From NCBI GenBank assembly GCA_036272195.1, contig DATAZE010000035.1:1-64000 (forward strand): 64,000 nt of DNA. The letters are read 5' to 3'. Shown piece by piece: positions 8,824 through 16,352 of the stretch; the stretch's first letter is position 1, and each line of letters starts with the position of its first letter. The notes beneath the pieces were generated by a model. That model made no database searches, was not told where the DNA came from, and saw only the letters and a program-made list of their open reading frames with translations. This DNA is from DASXHY01 sp036272195 (GTDB taxonomy: Bacteria; Verrucomicrobiota; Verrucomicrobiia; Limisphaerales; DASXHY01). The position numbers were made by a program, and so were the translations under genes.

Positions 8824-9138
8824 TTAAAATGTAACGGTGGTTCCGTCCATGACCTTAACATCCACGCTGTTGGTTGAGCCGTTCGCAGCCAGTTCAACCG
8901 TCGCTTGAATGTCTAAAGCTCCAGCCCCGTGGCCGTCGGTCCAGACCCAACGGCCATCCTTAAATTGTGCCGGTTGGTTGTTTTGGAAGGGCCGCCGATG
9001 ATAAGCGGCATCGGCTTTGTCATTTGCCAATTGCGCGGAAAGTGCGGCTGCTTGTGCCGAAGTAATGGACGTGTTTGTTTTGGAGCTTTCGCATCCGACG
9101 AGAAGAAGCGCAAAAACAGCGATCAACGAAGTTTTCAT
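8824..9138 (-). CDS. Small predicted lipoprotein
   Basis: This encodes 104 residues from the ATG at 9138; an alternative ATG at 9150 adds four (MTEA). The N-terminus MKTSLIAVFALLLVGC is a lipoprotein signal with lipobox LVGC. The mature part has an Ala/Gln-rich helix (SITSAQAAALSAQLANDKADAAYHR), then FKDGRWVWTDGHGAG and a beta-like C-terminus ending VKVMDGTTVTF. I do not recognise the family. It would be membrane-anchored, facing the periplasm. A GGAG sequence lies 5' of both ATGs. Confidence 0.7.
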   Translation of the reverse strand: MKTSLIAVFALLLVGCESSKTNTSITSAQAAALSAQLANDKADAAYHRRPFQNNQPAQFKDGRWVWTDGHGAGALDIQATVELAANGSTNSVDVKVMDGTTVTF

Positions 9139-9274
9139 GGCTTCGGTCATCCTACTTTATCTCCACTAACATGCAATCTTGGGGTAAGTGTAAGTTTCCG
9201 CGCACGAAAGGCTGCGAGGAACCTCGCTCTGCGCCTTGTCAAAGCGCTGCGGGATGAATACTGTGTCGGCGGTG

Positions 9275-9350
9275 GGGCGCTTGGCGCAGTGGTTAGCGCG
9301 TCTCGTTTACACCGAGTAGGTCGGGGGTTCGAGTCCCTCAGCGCCCACCA
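9275..9350 (+). tRNA. tRNA-Val (anticodon TAC), CCA encoded
   Basis: The 76-nt cloverleaf has acceptor arms GGGCGCT/AGCGCCC (7 perfect pairs), a D arm GCGC/GCGC, an anticodon loop TTTACAC giving anticodon TAC, a T arm GGGGG/CCCTC with loop TTCGAGT, and discriminator A followed by CCA. The top pair of the anticodon stem (27-43) is a T-T mismatch. The encoded CCA runs straight into a long inverted repeat. Confidence 0.95.
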
Positions 9351-9391
9351 TCCTTCGCTCGGAACCATTTTTTGCCCGAGCGAGGGATGGT
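9347..9391. repeat. tRNA-proximal inverted repeat 'CCATCCTTCGCTCGG'
   Basis: The arm at 9347-9362, which shares its first bases with the tRNA CCA end, pairs with 9376-9391 (CCGAGCGAGGGATGGT); only one position fails to pair. Related words (TCCGAGC-ACGGATGGCAGGCCA, CTCCGAGTGAAGGATGG) recur near 9436-9465, 9550-9568 and 9797-9823. The 520-bp gap to the next gene holds these copies and one triple-hairpin element, with no gene. Confidence 0.75.
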
Positions 9392-9627
9392 GCTCTCCGA
9401 TCCTTGAACGGGGAGGGCTGGTGACCCGTGGTGTTCCGAGCTACGGATGGCAGGCCATCCTCAGTTTTTGGATTTCTCTTATTCTTTGATTTTCTAAAAC
9501 GCGCGAATGTTCTACACCTACGTCCTTCCTCGCGCGGAACTGTTTTTGGCTCCGAGTGAAGGATGGTGTCTTTCGCACCTTTATCACGGCTTAATAAATT
9601 TTTTGGCCGTTCTCCATGACGAATCTC

Positions 9628-9731
9628 TGTTCCGCCCCTACAGGGCAAAGGTTGTTTGGCTGTTTGACCCAGGGCGGCATCCGCTTCGCGGATTTGCCCT
9701 GGGCTATCATATTTCGGGCCGTCAGCCCGAT
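9628..9731. repeat. Triple-hairpin repeat element, variant copy
   Basis: Stems GCCCCTACAGGGC, then CCCAGGGC/GCCCTGGG enclosing the nested stem ATCCGCTTCGCGGAT, then CGGGCCGTCAGCCCG, with linker CTATCATATTTCGG. It has the same architecture as the other copies but a different central stem sequence. Confidence 0.75.
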
Positions 9732-9873
9732 TAAGGTTTGCAGTGGGCCACTTTTTGTTTAACCGATCTATTGCAGGAGAATAGATGCCCCACTGGGTTC
9801 CGAGCGACGGATGGCAGGCCAGCTTCCGCATATTTTCCTTTCTGCAAAATGCTGTGCGTTTAATATCTCCGCG

Positions 9874-10359
9874 ATGAAAAATCCCGGATCCATTGTCCTG
9901 AGCCAGTTGATGTCGCCGGCGAGCGTGAACTTGGAGTTGAAGAGCGCGGACCGCGAGGGCGTGCTCGAGGAACTCGTCAATCAGATCGGCGCCATCGCGA
10001 AACAACCTGAGGCGCGGCAGACGCTGCTGCGTGCCCTGCACGAGCGGGAGCAGCTTCACAGCACCGGCATCGGCGATGGTGTGGCGCTGCCGCACGCGCG
10101 CAATGCCCTGGTCGGGTTGGTGGATCGGCCGGTGATTATCTTTGGGCGGAGTGTCCTGGGTATTCCTTTCGGCGCGATTGACGGTGCGCCTTCGAAATTA
10201 TTTTTTCTGCTGGTGGCGCCCACGGTCACGGAACACCTGGCGATGCTGGCACGGTTGAGCCGGTTGTTGCGGGACCCGAGATTGCGGCAGGAGTTGCTCG
10301 CCGCGGATAATTCGAGGAAGGCGTTGGCGTTGATTAAGGATGCGGAAGCGGAGTTGTGA
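9874..10359 (+). CDS. PTS IIA-type (PtsN-like) phosphocarrier
   Basis: The 161-residue protein starts at the ATG at 9874. An in-frame upstream ATG at 9811 would add 21 residues encoded by repeat DNA and is unlikely. The fold is PTS EIIA of the fructose/nitrogen class: LSQLMSPASVNLELKSADREGVLEELV, then LLRALHEREQLHSTGIGDGVALPHAR with the phospho-accepting His in ALPHAR, and the C-terminal LAMLARLSRLLRDPRLRQELL. Proteins of this class without a sugar permease usually regulate potassium or nitrogen balance in the cytosol. No other PTS gene is in the window. Confidence 0.9.
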   Translation: MKNPGSIVLSQLMSPASVNLELKSADREGVLEELVNQIGAIAKQPEARQTLLRALHEREQLHSTGIGDGVALPHARNALVGLVDRPVIIFGRSVLGIPFGAIDGAPSKLFFLLVAPTVTEHLAMLARLSRLLRDPRLRQELLAADNSRKALALIKDAEAEL

Positions 10360-10419
10360 GAGGTTGAGTCCTGCGGCGGTTTTTTCGTCCTGCGCTATGC
10401 GCGCGTGACGGATTATGGG

Positions 10420-10586
10420 GCCGCGCGCAGCGCGGCTCTACCGGGCGGAACAGAGGCGGAAGCGAAATCGTGAAATGGTGATGGGCATTGCTTTCTGTCG
10501 TCCCCGAAGGGACTTGAGTTCTTGAGTAATGGGGTCCCACCGATAAATCGGTGGGCTATTTTCTGTCGCCGCTACGCGGCTTTGAA
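10420..10586. repeat. GC palindrome plus triple-hairpin element, copy 3
   Basis: GCCGCGC-GCA-GCGCGGC is a perfect hairpin at 10420-10436. From 10496 come GTCCCCGAAGGGAC, CCCACCGATAAATCGGTGGG, the linker CTATTTTCTGTCG and CCGCTACGCGG, the triple-hairpin pattern. Confidence 0.85.
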
Positions 10587-10599
10587 GTCCGCACCTCCA

Positions 10600-10637
10600 A
10601 AACAAAAAAATGCCCTCCTGATTTTCGTCAGAAGGGC
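10600..10637 (-). terminator. Intrinsic terminator of the pyrophosphatase gene
   Basis: Read on the minus strand, a stem GCCCTTCTGA/TCAGGAGGGC with loop CGAAAA is followed by ATTTTTTTGTTTT. It lies 22 bp past the stop codon. Confidence 0.9.
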
Positions 10638-10658
10638 GGTGATTAAAAGGGGCGGGTA

Positions 10659-13214
10659 TTATTTGTTGGCCAGGTCGCCTTTGATGCCTTTGACGTCGTG
10701 GGGAAGGACGACTTCGTTTTCCGTGCCGGTGTTTTCTTCCGGGATGCGCATGGCGTAGAACGAGCGCCAAACGAAGATCAGCGCGACGATGAAGAAAAAC
10801 GCGCCAATGCCGGTTTTCATGTGCTGGTCTTTCATGGTTACAGCAATTTCAACGGCCAGCAATCCGAACAAGGTGGTGAATTTGATTACGGGGTTCAACG
10901 CCACCGATGAGGTGTCTTTGAACGGATCGCCGACGGTGTCGCCGACGACGGTCGCGGCGTGGAGTTCGGTGCCTTTTTGACGGAGGTCAACTTCCACAAT
11001 TTTCTTGGCGTTATCCCACGCGCCGCCGGCATTCGCCATGAAGATGGCCTGGAACAATCCGAAGAACGCGATGCCGATGAGGTAGCCGATGAAGTAATAG
11101 GAATTGAAAAACGGCAGCGCGAGCGCGAAGCAGAACACGACGATGAAGATGTTCCACATGCCTTTCTGCGCGTAAACCGTGCAGATGCGGACGACTTCTT
11201 TGCTGTCCTTGTCGGAGGCGGTGGTGGCGTCGAGCTTCATGTTGTCTTTGATGTAAACCACCGCGCGATAGGCGCCGGTGACGACGGCTTGACAGGAAGC
11301 GCCGGTGAACCAATAAATGACCGAGCCGCCCATGATGATGCCGAGGATGATTTCCGGCTGCACGATGCTCAAAGCACTCACAACTTCCTTGAATGGGCCG
11401 GCGATTCCGGAGGCCACCTGGGCTTCAAACATGCCCTGCAACAGCATGATAATGCCGAACACCATGGTCGTAGCACCCACGACGGCGGTGCCGATGAGCA
11501 CAGGCTTGGCGGTGGCTTTGAAGGTGTTGCCCGCGCCGTCGCCCTTTTCGAGTTGATACTTGGCGTTTTCGAAATCGGGATCGAAGCCGAAGTCGCGTTT
11601 GATTTGATCCGCGGCGCGTTTTTTGTCATCCGCGCTGTGGCCTTCAATCTGGCTTAATTCGTAGACGGATTGAGCGTTGTCGGTGACGGGGCCGTAGCTA
11701 TCGACCGCAATAGTCACCGGTCCCATGCCGAGAAAGCCGAAGGCGACGAGGCCGAAGGCGAAGATGGGCGCGGCGAAGGGAAATTGCGCCGGCATGATGG
11801 CCATCAAGGCTGCGTTGGTGGAAATCTGCCAGGCGACGAACATGAGCACCATGATGATGAGGCCCATCCAGAAGGCGGAGAAATTGCCGGCCACGAAACC
11901 GGAGAGAATATTGAGCGAGGCGCCGCCGTGTTTGGAACAATTGGTCACTTCGCGCACGTGTTTGGAATTGGTGCTGACGAATACCTTGGTGAATTCAGGA
12001 ATCAACGCGCCGGCCACGGTGCCGCAACTGATGATGCCGGACAACACCCACCAGAGGGCGGGTTGGGCCACGCCATTCATGGTGAAGTCGCCGAGCAGAA
12101 TCTTACTGGCAATGAAGGTGATGGCGATGGAAACGGCGGAGGTGATCCAGACGAGATGGGTGAGCGGGGCTTCAAAATCGAAATCTTTTTTGCCGCCGAA
12201 CATGGCCTTGCTGAGGATTTCGTTCACGGCGTAGGAGCCGAGGGAGGTCACAATCATCAGGGCGCGCATCACGAAGAGCCAGATGATCAAGGTGGCGCAG
12301 ATTTCGGGGCTTTTTGCGAGAGCCAGGGCGAGGAACGCAATCAAAGCCACGCCGGTCACGCCGTAAGTTTCAAAGCCGTCGGCGGTCGGTCCGACGGAGT
12401 CGCCGGCGTTGTCACCGGTGCAATCCGCGATGACGCCGGGATTCTTGGGGTCGTCTTCGGGCAGTTTGAAAACGATTTTCATCAGGTCCGAGCCGATGTC
12501 GGCAATCTTGGTGAAGATACCGCCGCAGATGCGGAGCACCGAGGCGCCGAGCGATTCACCGATGGCGAAACCGATGAAGCAGGGGCCGATGAGGTCGCGC
12601 GGCAGGAACATGAGGATGCAAATCATGAAGAACAATTCCACCGCCACGAGCAGCAGGCCGATGCTCATGCCGGAGCGCAGCGGGATGCCGAGCGTGGCGA
12701 GAGGATTGCCTTTAAGAGCTGAGAACGCGGTGCGGGAATTGGAAATGGTATTGATGCGGATGCCGAACCAGGCGACGCCGTAAGAACCTAAAATGCCGAG
12801 AATGGACGCCAGCAAAATGACCAGCACATGGCCCATCGTATTGTCCTGGAGAAATTTGAAGTAAACAATCATGCAACCCGCGATCAATACCCAGAGGATG
12901 GCGAGCAATTTGCCCTGGGTCAGGAGGTAGGTTTTACAGGTGCCATAGATTGTTTCGGAAACCTTGGCCATGCTGGCGTGAACGGGCAGACCCTTGGTTT
13001 GGAGGTATTGCACGATGCCGAACAAAGCGCCGACGGCACAAACCACGATGCCGAGCATCATGAGCGTGTGGCCAGTCATGCCGCCGAGGCCGGCGAATTT
13101 AACGGAGGTCAGGTCGGGAATGTGGATGTCGGCTTCACCAGCAAATGAACTGGTGACGAGGCTAAAGAGGAAAATAAGGGCCAGTATCGGGGGTAGTTTT
13201 TTAGTATTTCTCAT
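10659..13214 (-). CDS. hppA: Membrane-bound proton/sodium-translocating pyrophosphatase, divergent type
   Basis: The 851-residue protein starts at 13214; a longer frame to 13322 lacks family resemblance. It has about 16 hydrophobic segments, the first a signal-like helix (ILALIFLFSLVTSSFA). It hydrolyses pyrophosphate and pumps ions across the membrane. The catalytic regions are recognisable but altered: the usual DVGADLVGKVE is DIGSDLMKIVF, followed by EDDPKNPGVIADCTGDNAGDSVGPTADGFETYG. In the GNTFKATAKP stretch a Lys occupies the position that separates potassium-independent (Lys) from potassium-dependent (Ala) enzymes. This matches the divergent, sodium-regulated proton-pumping clade described from Chlorobium as I recall it. 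The C-terminal loop DTVGDPFKDTSSVALN is conserved. Confidence 0.93.
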   Translation of the reverse strand: MRNTKKLPPILALIFLFSLVTSSFAGEADIHIPDLTSVKFAGLGGMTGHTLMMLGIVVCAVGALFGIVQYLQTKGLPVHASMAKVSETIYGTCKTYLLTQGKLLAILWVLIAGCMIVYFKFLQDNTMGHVLVILLASILGILGSYGVAWFGIRINTISNSRTAFSALKGNPLATLGIPLRSGMSIGLLLVAVELFFMICILMFLPRDLIGPCFIGFAIGESLGASVLRICGGIFTKIADIGSDLMKIVFKLPEDDPKNPGVIADCTGDNAGDSVGPTADGFETYGVTGVALIAFLALALAKSPEICATLIIWLFVMRALMIVTSLGSYAVNEILSKAMFGGKKDFDFEAPLTHLVWITSAVSIAITFIASKILLGDFTMNGVAQPALWWVLSGIISCGTVAGALIPEFTKVFVSTNSKHVREVTNCSKHGGASLNILSGFVAGNFSAFWMGLIIMVLMFVAWQISTNAALMAIMPAQFPFAAPIFAFGLVAFGFLGMGPVTIAVDSYGPVTDNAQSVYELSQIEGHSADDKKRAADQIKRDFGFDPDFENAKYQLEKGDGAGNTFKATAKPVLIGTAVVGATTMVFGIIMLLQGMFEAQVASGIAGPFKEVVSALSIVQPEIILGIIMGGSVIYWFTGASCQAVVTGAYRAVVYIKDNMKLDATTASDKDSKEVVRICTVYAQKGMWNIFIVVFCFALALPFFNSYYFIGYLIGIAFFGLFQAIFMANAGGAWDNAKKIVEVDLRQKGTELHAATVVGDTVGDPFKDTSSVALNPVIKFTTLFGLLAVEIAVTMKDQHMKTGIGAFFFIVALIFVWRSFYAMRIPEENTGTENEVVLPHDVKGIKGDLANK

Positions 13215-13342
13215 ACACTTTAAGCGCGGCGAGACTAAGCAAAGGCGTTTTTTAGCGCCAACATTTTTTGGCAAAGTTCTCATCCGATATTGTATTGCAA
13301 TGCCGGCGATTGTGGCCGCCATTTGACCGCAAACTGCACTGA

Positions 13343-13359
13343 GGGCTGAACATCAGCCC
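13343..13359. repeat. Short perfect hairpin in the hppA-ruvB gap
   Basis: GGGCTGA-ACA-TCAGCCC is a perfect seven-base stem. The divergent 420-bp gap (13215-13636) must hold the promoters of hppA and ruvB; I could not place them with confidence and see no gene. Confidence 0.5.
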
Positions 13360-13636
13360 GTTACAACACCGCGAGGTTCCTTCAGAAGGTGGAAGTTCGA
13401 GCAACGTGGGCAGTTTCGTTAAAGGACCGGCCAGCGTCAATTCGGAATTTCTCACCAATTTCGGTGACGGCGAAACTAGCCACTGTTCTTGAACTGAAAC
13501 GCGATTCCCAATAAAACGGGCGACTTTCCAGTCCTCAATCGAGGTTAGTGTCACGTCGCTTCCTTTCGGCTCCACGCGGAAAGCATCGCAGGAATTTCCC
13601 TTGTCGCCTCCGGGGTGTTTCCCCATCTTGGCTGCG

Positions 13637-14656
13637 ATGCCTGAACGACCGATTTCCGATGTCCTGACCAAGCCGGATGCCGCGCTGGAAATGACGCTGC
13701 GCCCCTCCCTGTTTTCCGAGTTTACCGGTCAGGCCAAGGTTAAGGAACGGTTGGAAATCACGGTCGCGGCCGCCAAACAACGCGGCGAAGCCATCGACCA
13801 CGTCCTGCTCAGCGGGCCGCCTGGCCTCGGCAAAACGACGATTGCGAACATCATCGCCAAGTCCATGGGCGCGAATATGAAGAGCACGAGCGGGCCGACA
13901 ATTGAAAAGGCCGCCGACCTGGCCGGGCTTTTGACGAATTTAGAGGAAGGCGATGTGTTGTTCATCGATGAAATTCATCGCCTGCAAAAGACGATTGAGG
14001 AATATCTTTACCCGGCGATGGAAGATTTCAAACTGGATATCATCATCGACCAGGGGCCGAACGCGCGCAGTGTGCGGCTGAATCTGCCGCGGTTTACGCT
14101 GATCGGCGCGACGACGCGGAGCGGATTGCTCACGGCGCCGTTGCTGACGCGATTTCCGATTCGCGAGCGGCTCGATTATTATCATTCGGAGCAGTTGGAG
14201 AAAATCGTGGTTCGTTCCGCGCGCCTGTTGGAGATTGAAATCGAGGAGCGAGGTGCGCAGGAAATTGCGCGACGCAGCCGTGGCACGCCGCGCATCTCAA
14301 ATAATCTCCTGCGTCGCGTGCGGGATTTTGCTCAGGTCAAAGGCGAAGGACGCATCACCGCGGACATTGCCGACAAGGCGCTGGCGATGCTGGAAATCGA
14401 CGAGAACGGCCTGGATGAGATGGACAAGCGCATTTTGGAAACGGTGATTGTGAAATTCGGCGGCGGGCCAGTCGGGGTGGGTTCGCTGGCCGTGGCGGTG
14501 GGCGAGGAGCCGGACACGCTGGAGGAAGTTTATGAACCGTATCTTATCATGGAGGGTTATCTTCAGCGCACGTCGCAGGGGAGGGTGGCGACGGAGTTGA
14601 GTTATAAGAAGCTGGGGATGAAGGCTTCCAGGGGAAATCAGCAAAGTTTTCTGTAG
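13637..14656 (+). CDS. ruvB: Holliday junction branch-migration ATPase RuvB
   Basis: The 339-residue protein starts at the ATG at 13637; an upstream in-frame ATG at 13601 would add 12 residues not typical of the family. RuvB is the hexameric AAA+ motor that drives branch migration with RuvA. Visible hallmarks: the N-terminal LRPSLFSEFTGQAKVKERLEI, Walker A GPPGLGKTT, Walker B LFIDEIHRL, sensor 1 IGATTRSG, arginine finger region LLTRFPIRERLDYY, and a winged-helix C-terminus GGGPVGVGSLAVAVGEEPDTLEEVYEPYL. No ruvA or ruvC is adjacent. The length is normal for the family. Confidence 0.97.
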   Translation: MPERPISDVLTKPDAALEMTLRPSLFSEFTGQAKVKERLEITVAAAKQRGEAIDHVLLSGPPGLGKTTIANIIAKSMGANMKSTSGPTIEKAADLAGLLTNLEEGDVLFIDEIHRLQKTIEEYLYPAMEDFKLDIIIDQGPNARSVRLNLPRFTLIGATTRSGLLTAPLLTRFPIRERLDYYHSEQLEKIVVRSARLLEIEIEERGAQEIARRSRGTPRISNNLLRRVRDFAQVKGEGRITADIADKALAMLEIDENGLDEMDKRILETVIVKFGGGPVGVGSLAVAVGEEPDTLEEVYEPYLIMEGYLQRTSQGRVATELSYKKLGMKASRGNQQSFL

Positions 14657-14677
14657 TCTTTGAAAGCGGGATGGCGA

Positions 14678-14830
14678 ATGGCCTTAACTATCGCGCAAAT
14701 TCGTGAAGCAGAATCGGACGAGGTTCTTCTGCTATTGTTACAGGCTGAATTGAAGGCTCTTTTCTCTCGAGAATTACGGAGCGACAACCTGGTTTTCTTT
14801 CGCGTCTTCAGTCGGCGCCTCCGTGACTGA
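14678..14830 (+). CDS. Possible 50-residue protein of unknown function
   Basis: An ATG at 14678, 21 bp after ruvB, opens a 50-codon frame to TGA at 14828-14830. It encodes MALTIAQIREAESDE, a leucine run (VLLLLLQAELKALF) and a basic end. No clear Shine-Dalgarno or family is visible. It could be the remnant of a gene displaced by the nearby insertion element. Confidence 0.3.
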   Translation: MALTIAQIREAESDEVLLLLLQAELKALFSRELRSDNLVFFRVFSRRLRD

Positions 14831-14943
14831 AATTTTTTGAAGATGACGTCCGATCAAAAATGAGATTCGGGTGTGATTGTAAATGGGTGAGGTTTGGGAA
14901 GGGATGCTGGAATCGCGTGCAACAAAGCGGCAGAGCAACGGTG

Positions 14944-15885
14944 TTACTTGGCAAGTTGAAACCGAGGATTTTTGAGGAGACGGTTCATGAGGATGACAAG
15001 TTTGCGCATGGCAGCGACGAGAGCGACTTTTGGTTTTTTACCAGCGGAGCGGAGGCGAAGATAAAAGGCTTTGAGGATGGGATCGAACTGAACGGCGCTC
15101 AAGGCGGCCATGTAAAGAGCGCGGCGGGCGGTTTTGCGGCCGCCAGCAATATGGCGGTGACCGGTTTGATCACCGCTGTCCCGATTGAAGGGGGCAACGC
15201 CGACGAGAGCAGCAGCAGCATTGTCGGTGAGCTTTCCCAATTCCGGGACTTGGGCCAAGACGGTGGCGGCGGTGACGAAACCCACGCCGGGGATGTCATC
15301 CAAGCGTTGATCCCGGCCCTTTAGGTCCGGATCGGCGGCAATGAGTTCGGCGATGGCGGTGTCACAGGCGGTGATCTGCTTTTCCAGGAGTTGCTGGAGT
15401 TGGCGCGTTTGGCGCAGGAGCAACTTATCAGTGTAATGAGCCGCACGGTTGGTTTCGGCAATACGGGTGTCGAGGAGTTGGAGTCGCCGCTGGGAAAGAT
15501 CATTCAAGCGGGCCTGGGCAGCTGAGGGTGCCAGCGTGGCAGCCGGTTTAAAGGTACGACCGTATTCGCTGAGGACGGCGGCATCGATGGGGTCGGTTTT
15601 GGCGCGCAGACCTTTAGCTTTGGCGAAGTGCCGGACGCGACCGGCTTCGACGACGCTGACGGGGATGTGGGCGGCGTGGAGAACGCGCACGACGGGCTGT
15701 TCATAACCGCCGGTGGCTTCACACACGAGATGTGCGCTGGGATGGGTGCGCAATAGTTTAAGGAGGCGGGCGTGACCTTTGGCGTCATTGGTCAAGGGGT
15801 GCGATTTTCCGGTCACATCAAGTTGCAAAGAGGACTTGGCAACATCAAGGCCGACATGGAGGATAGATGTATTGTTCTGACTCAT
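14944..15885 (-). CDS. IS110-family transposase (bridge-RNA-guided recombinase type)
   Basis: The 313-residue protein has both halves of the IS110 family. The N-terminal RuvC-like DEDD domain shows HVGLDVAK, LVCEATGGYE and KTDPIDAAVLSEYG. A helical coiled region follows (LNDLSQRRLQLLDTRIAETN). The C-terminal Transposase_20 domain has LDDIPGVGFVTAATVLAQVPELG, then VGVAPFNRDSGDQTGHRHIAGGRKTARRALYMAAL, where the serine in RDSG is in the position of the catalytic serine. It appears intact and full-length. In this family a noncoding RNA from the element end guides target and donor recognition. Flanking noncoding sequence is present on both sides. Confidence 0.95.
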   Translation of the reverse strand: MSQNNTSILHVGLDVAKSSLQLDVTGKSHPLTNDAKGHARLLKLLRTHPSAHLVCEATGGYEQPVVRVLHAAHIPVSVVEAGRVRHFAKAKGLRAKTDPIDAAVLSEYGRTFKPAATLAPSAAQARLNDLSQRRLQLLDTRIAETNRAAHYTDKLLLRQTRQLQQLLEKQITACDTAIAELIAADPDLKGRDQRLDDIPGVGFVTAATVLAQVPELGKLTDNAAAALVGVAPFNRDSGDQTGHRHIAGGRKTARRALYMAALSAVQFDPILKAFYLRLRSAGKKPKVALVAAMRKLVILMNRLLKNPRFQLAK

Positions 15886-16110
15886 ACTTGTAGATACGAG
15901 CTACGATAATTTTAGAGAGTTGTCGTGCTCAAGCAACGGTTCGAGTTTGGGACAATGGGCGGACGCGGAACGAGCTCTGACACGCAGTGCTCGAAGGCCT
16001 GCTAGGGCTGCACGTTCCCGCGCCGCCGCCGCCCTTCCACCTGCAGGCGGAAGGGCGGCTCAACTTGACTTGCTTTCGCAAGCCCGCCAAGTCCGACAAA
16101 AAAGAAGATA
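15886..16110 (-). ncRNA. Candidate noncoding end and bridge RNA region of the IS110 element
   Basis: The 225 bp upstream of the transposase start (minus strand) have no plausible gene and would hold the left-end bridge RNA if this is an IS110-subgroup element. The region includes hairpin-forming sequence, among it an almost perfect palindrome at 16029-16058. The exact ends of the element and RNA cannot be fixed by eye. Confidence 0.3.
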
Positions 16111-16190
16111 CAAGGGCTGCCGCAGTCCAAGACGCTATCGCGAGTCAGAGAGCATCAAAATCTCCGCCAGGTTTTGGACTGCGGCAGCCC
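16029..16190. repeat. Palindrome plus 'GGGCTGCCGCAGTCCAA' inverted repeat
   Basis: CCGCCCTTCC pairs with GGAAGGGCGG around CCTGCAGG at 16029-16058. A separate 17-bp perfect inverted repeat, GGGCTGCCGCAGTCCAA, has arms at 16114-16130 and 16174-16190 enclosing 43 bp. The gap 15886-16352 has no supported gene apart from the insertion-element end. Confidence 0.85.
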
Positions 16191-16352
16191 TCTGCCGCTC
16201 TGACGGACGTCGCCAGTGCTCACGGTGCTTTTCCAACAGCAATATCACCCACTTATACACATCCTGAGATGTGGTCTGGCCGGGAATTGAATTGCGAAAA
16301 ACACCGTTCACATTCAGCATCCATCGGTGACGGATGATAGTCCGATTATTCC

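Noticed and set aside
9307..10095. 262-residue open frame on the minus strand over the PTS IIA gene and the tRNA 3' end
   Set aside because: It crosses a tRNA, several palindromic repeats and the PtsN-like gene, and has no domain.
11670..12722. 350-residue plus-strand frame inside the pyrophosphatase gene
   Set aside because: It is antisense to a strongly conserved membrane protein and rich in His/Glu/Gly as expected from complementary codons.
14934..15940. A 9-bp direct repeat AGCAACGGT at 14934 and 15932 flanking the IS110 transposase
   Set aside because: The interval would leave only about 55 bp of non-coding sequence, too little for a bridge RNA, and IS110 elements do not normally make target duplications. 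Probably chance.
15987..16337. Plus-strand frames downstream of the insertion element
   Set aside because: They run through two palindromic repeats and show no domain or ribosome site.
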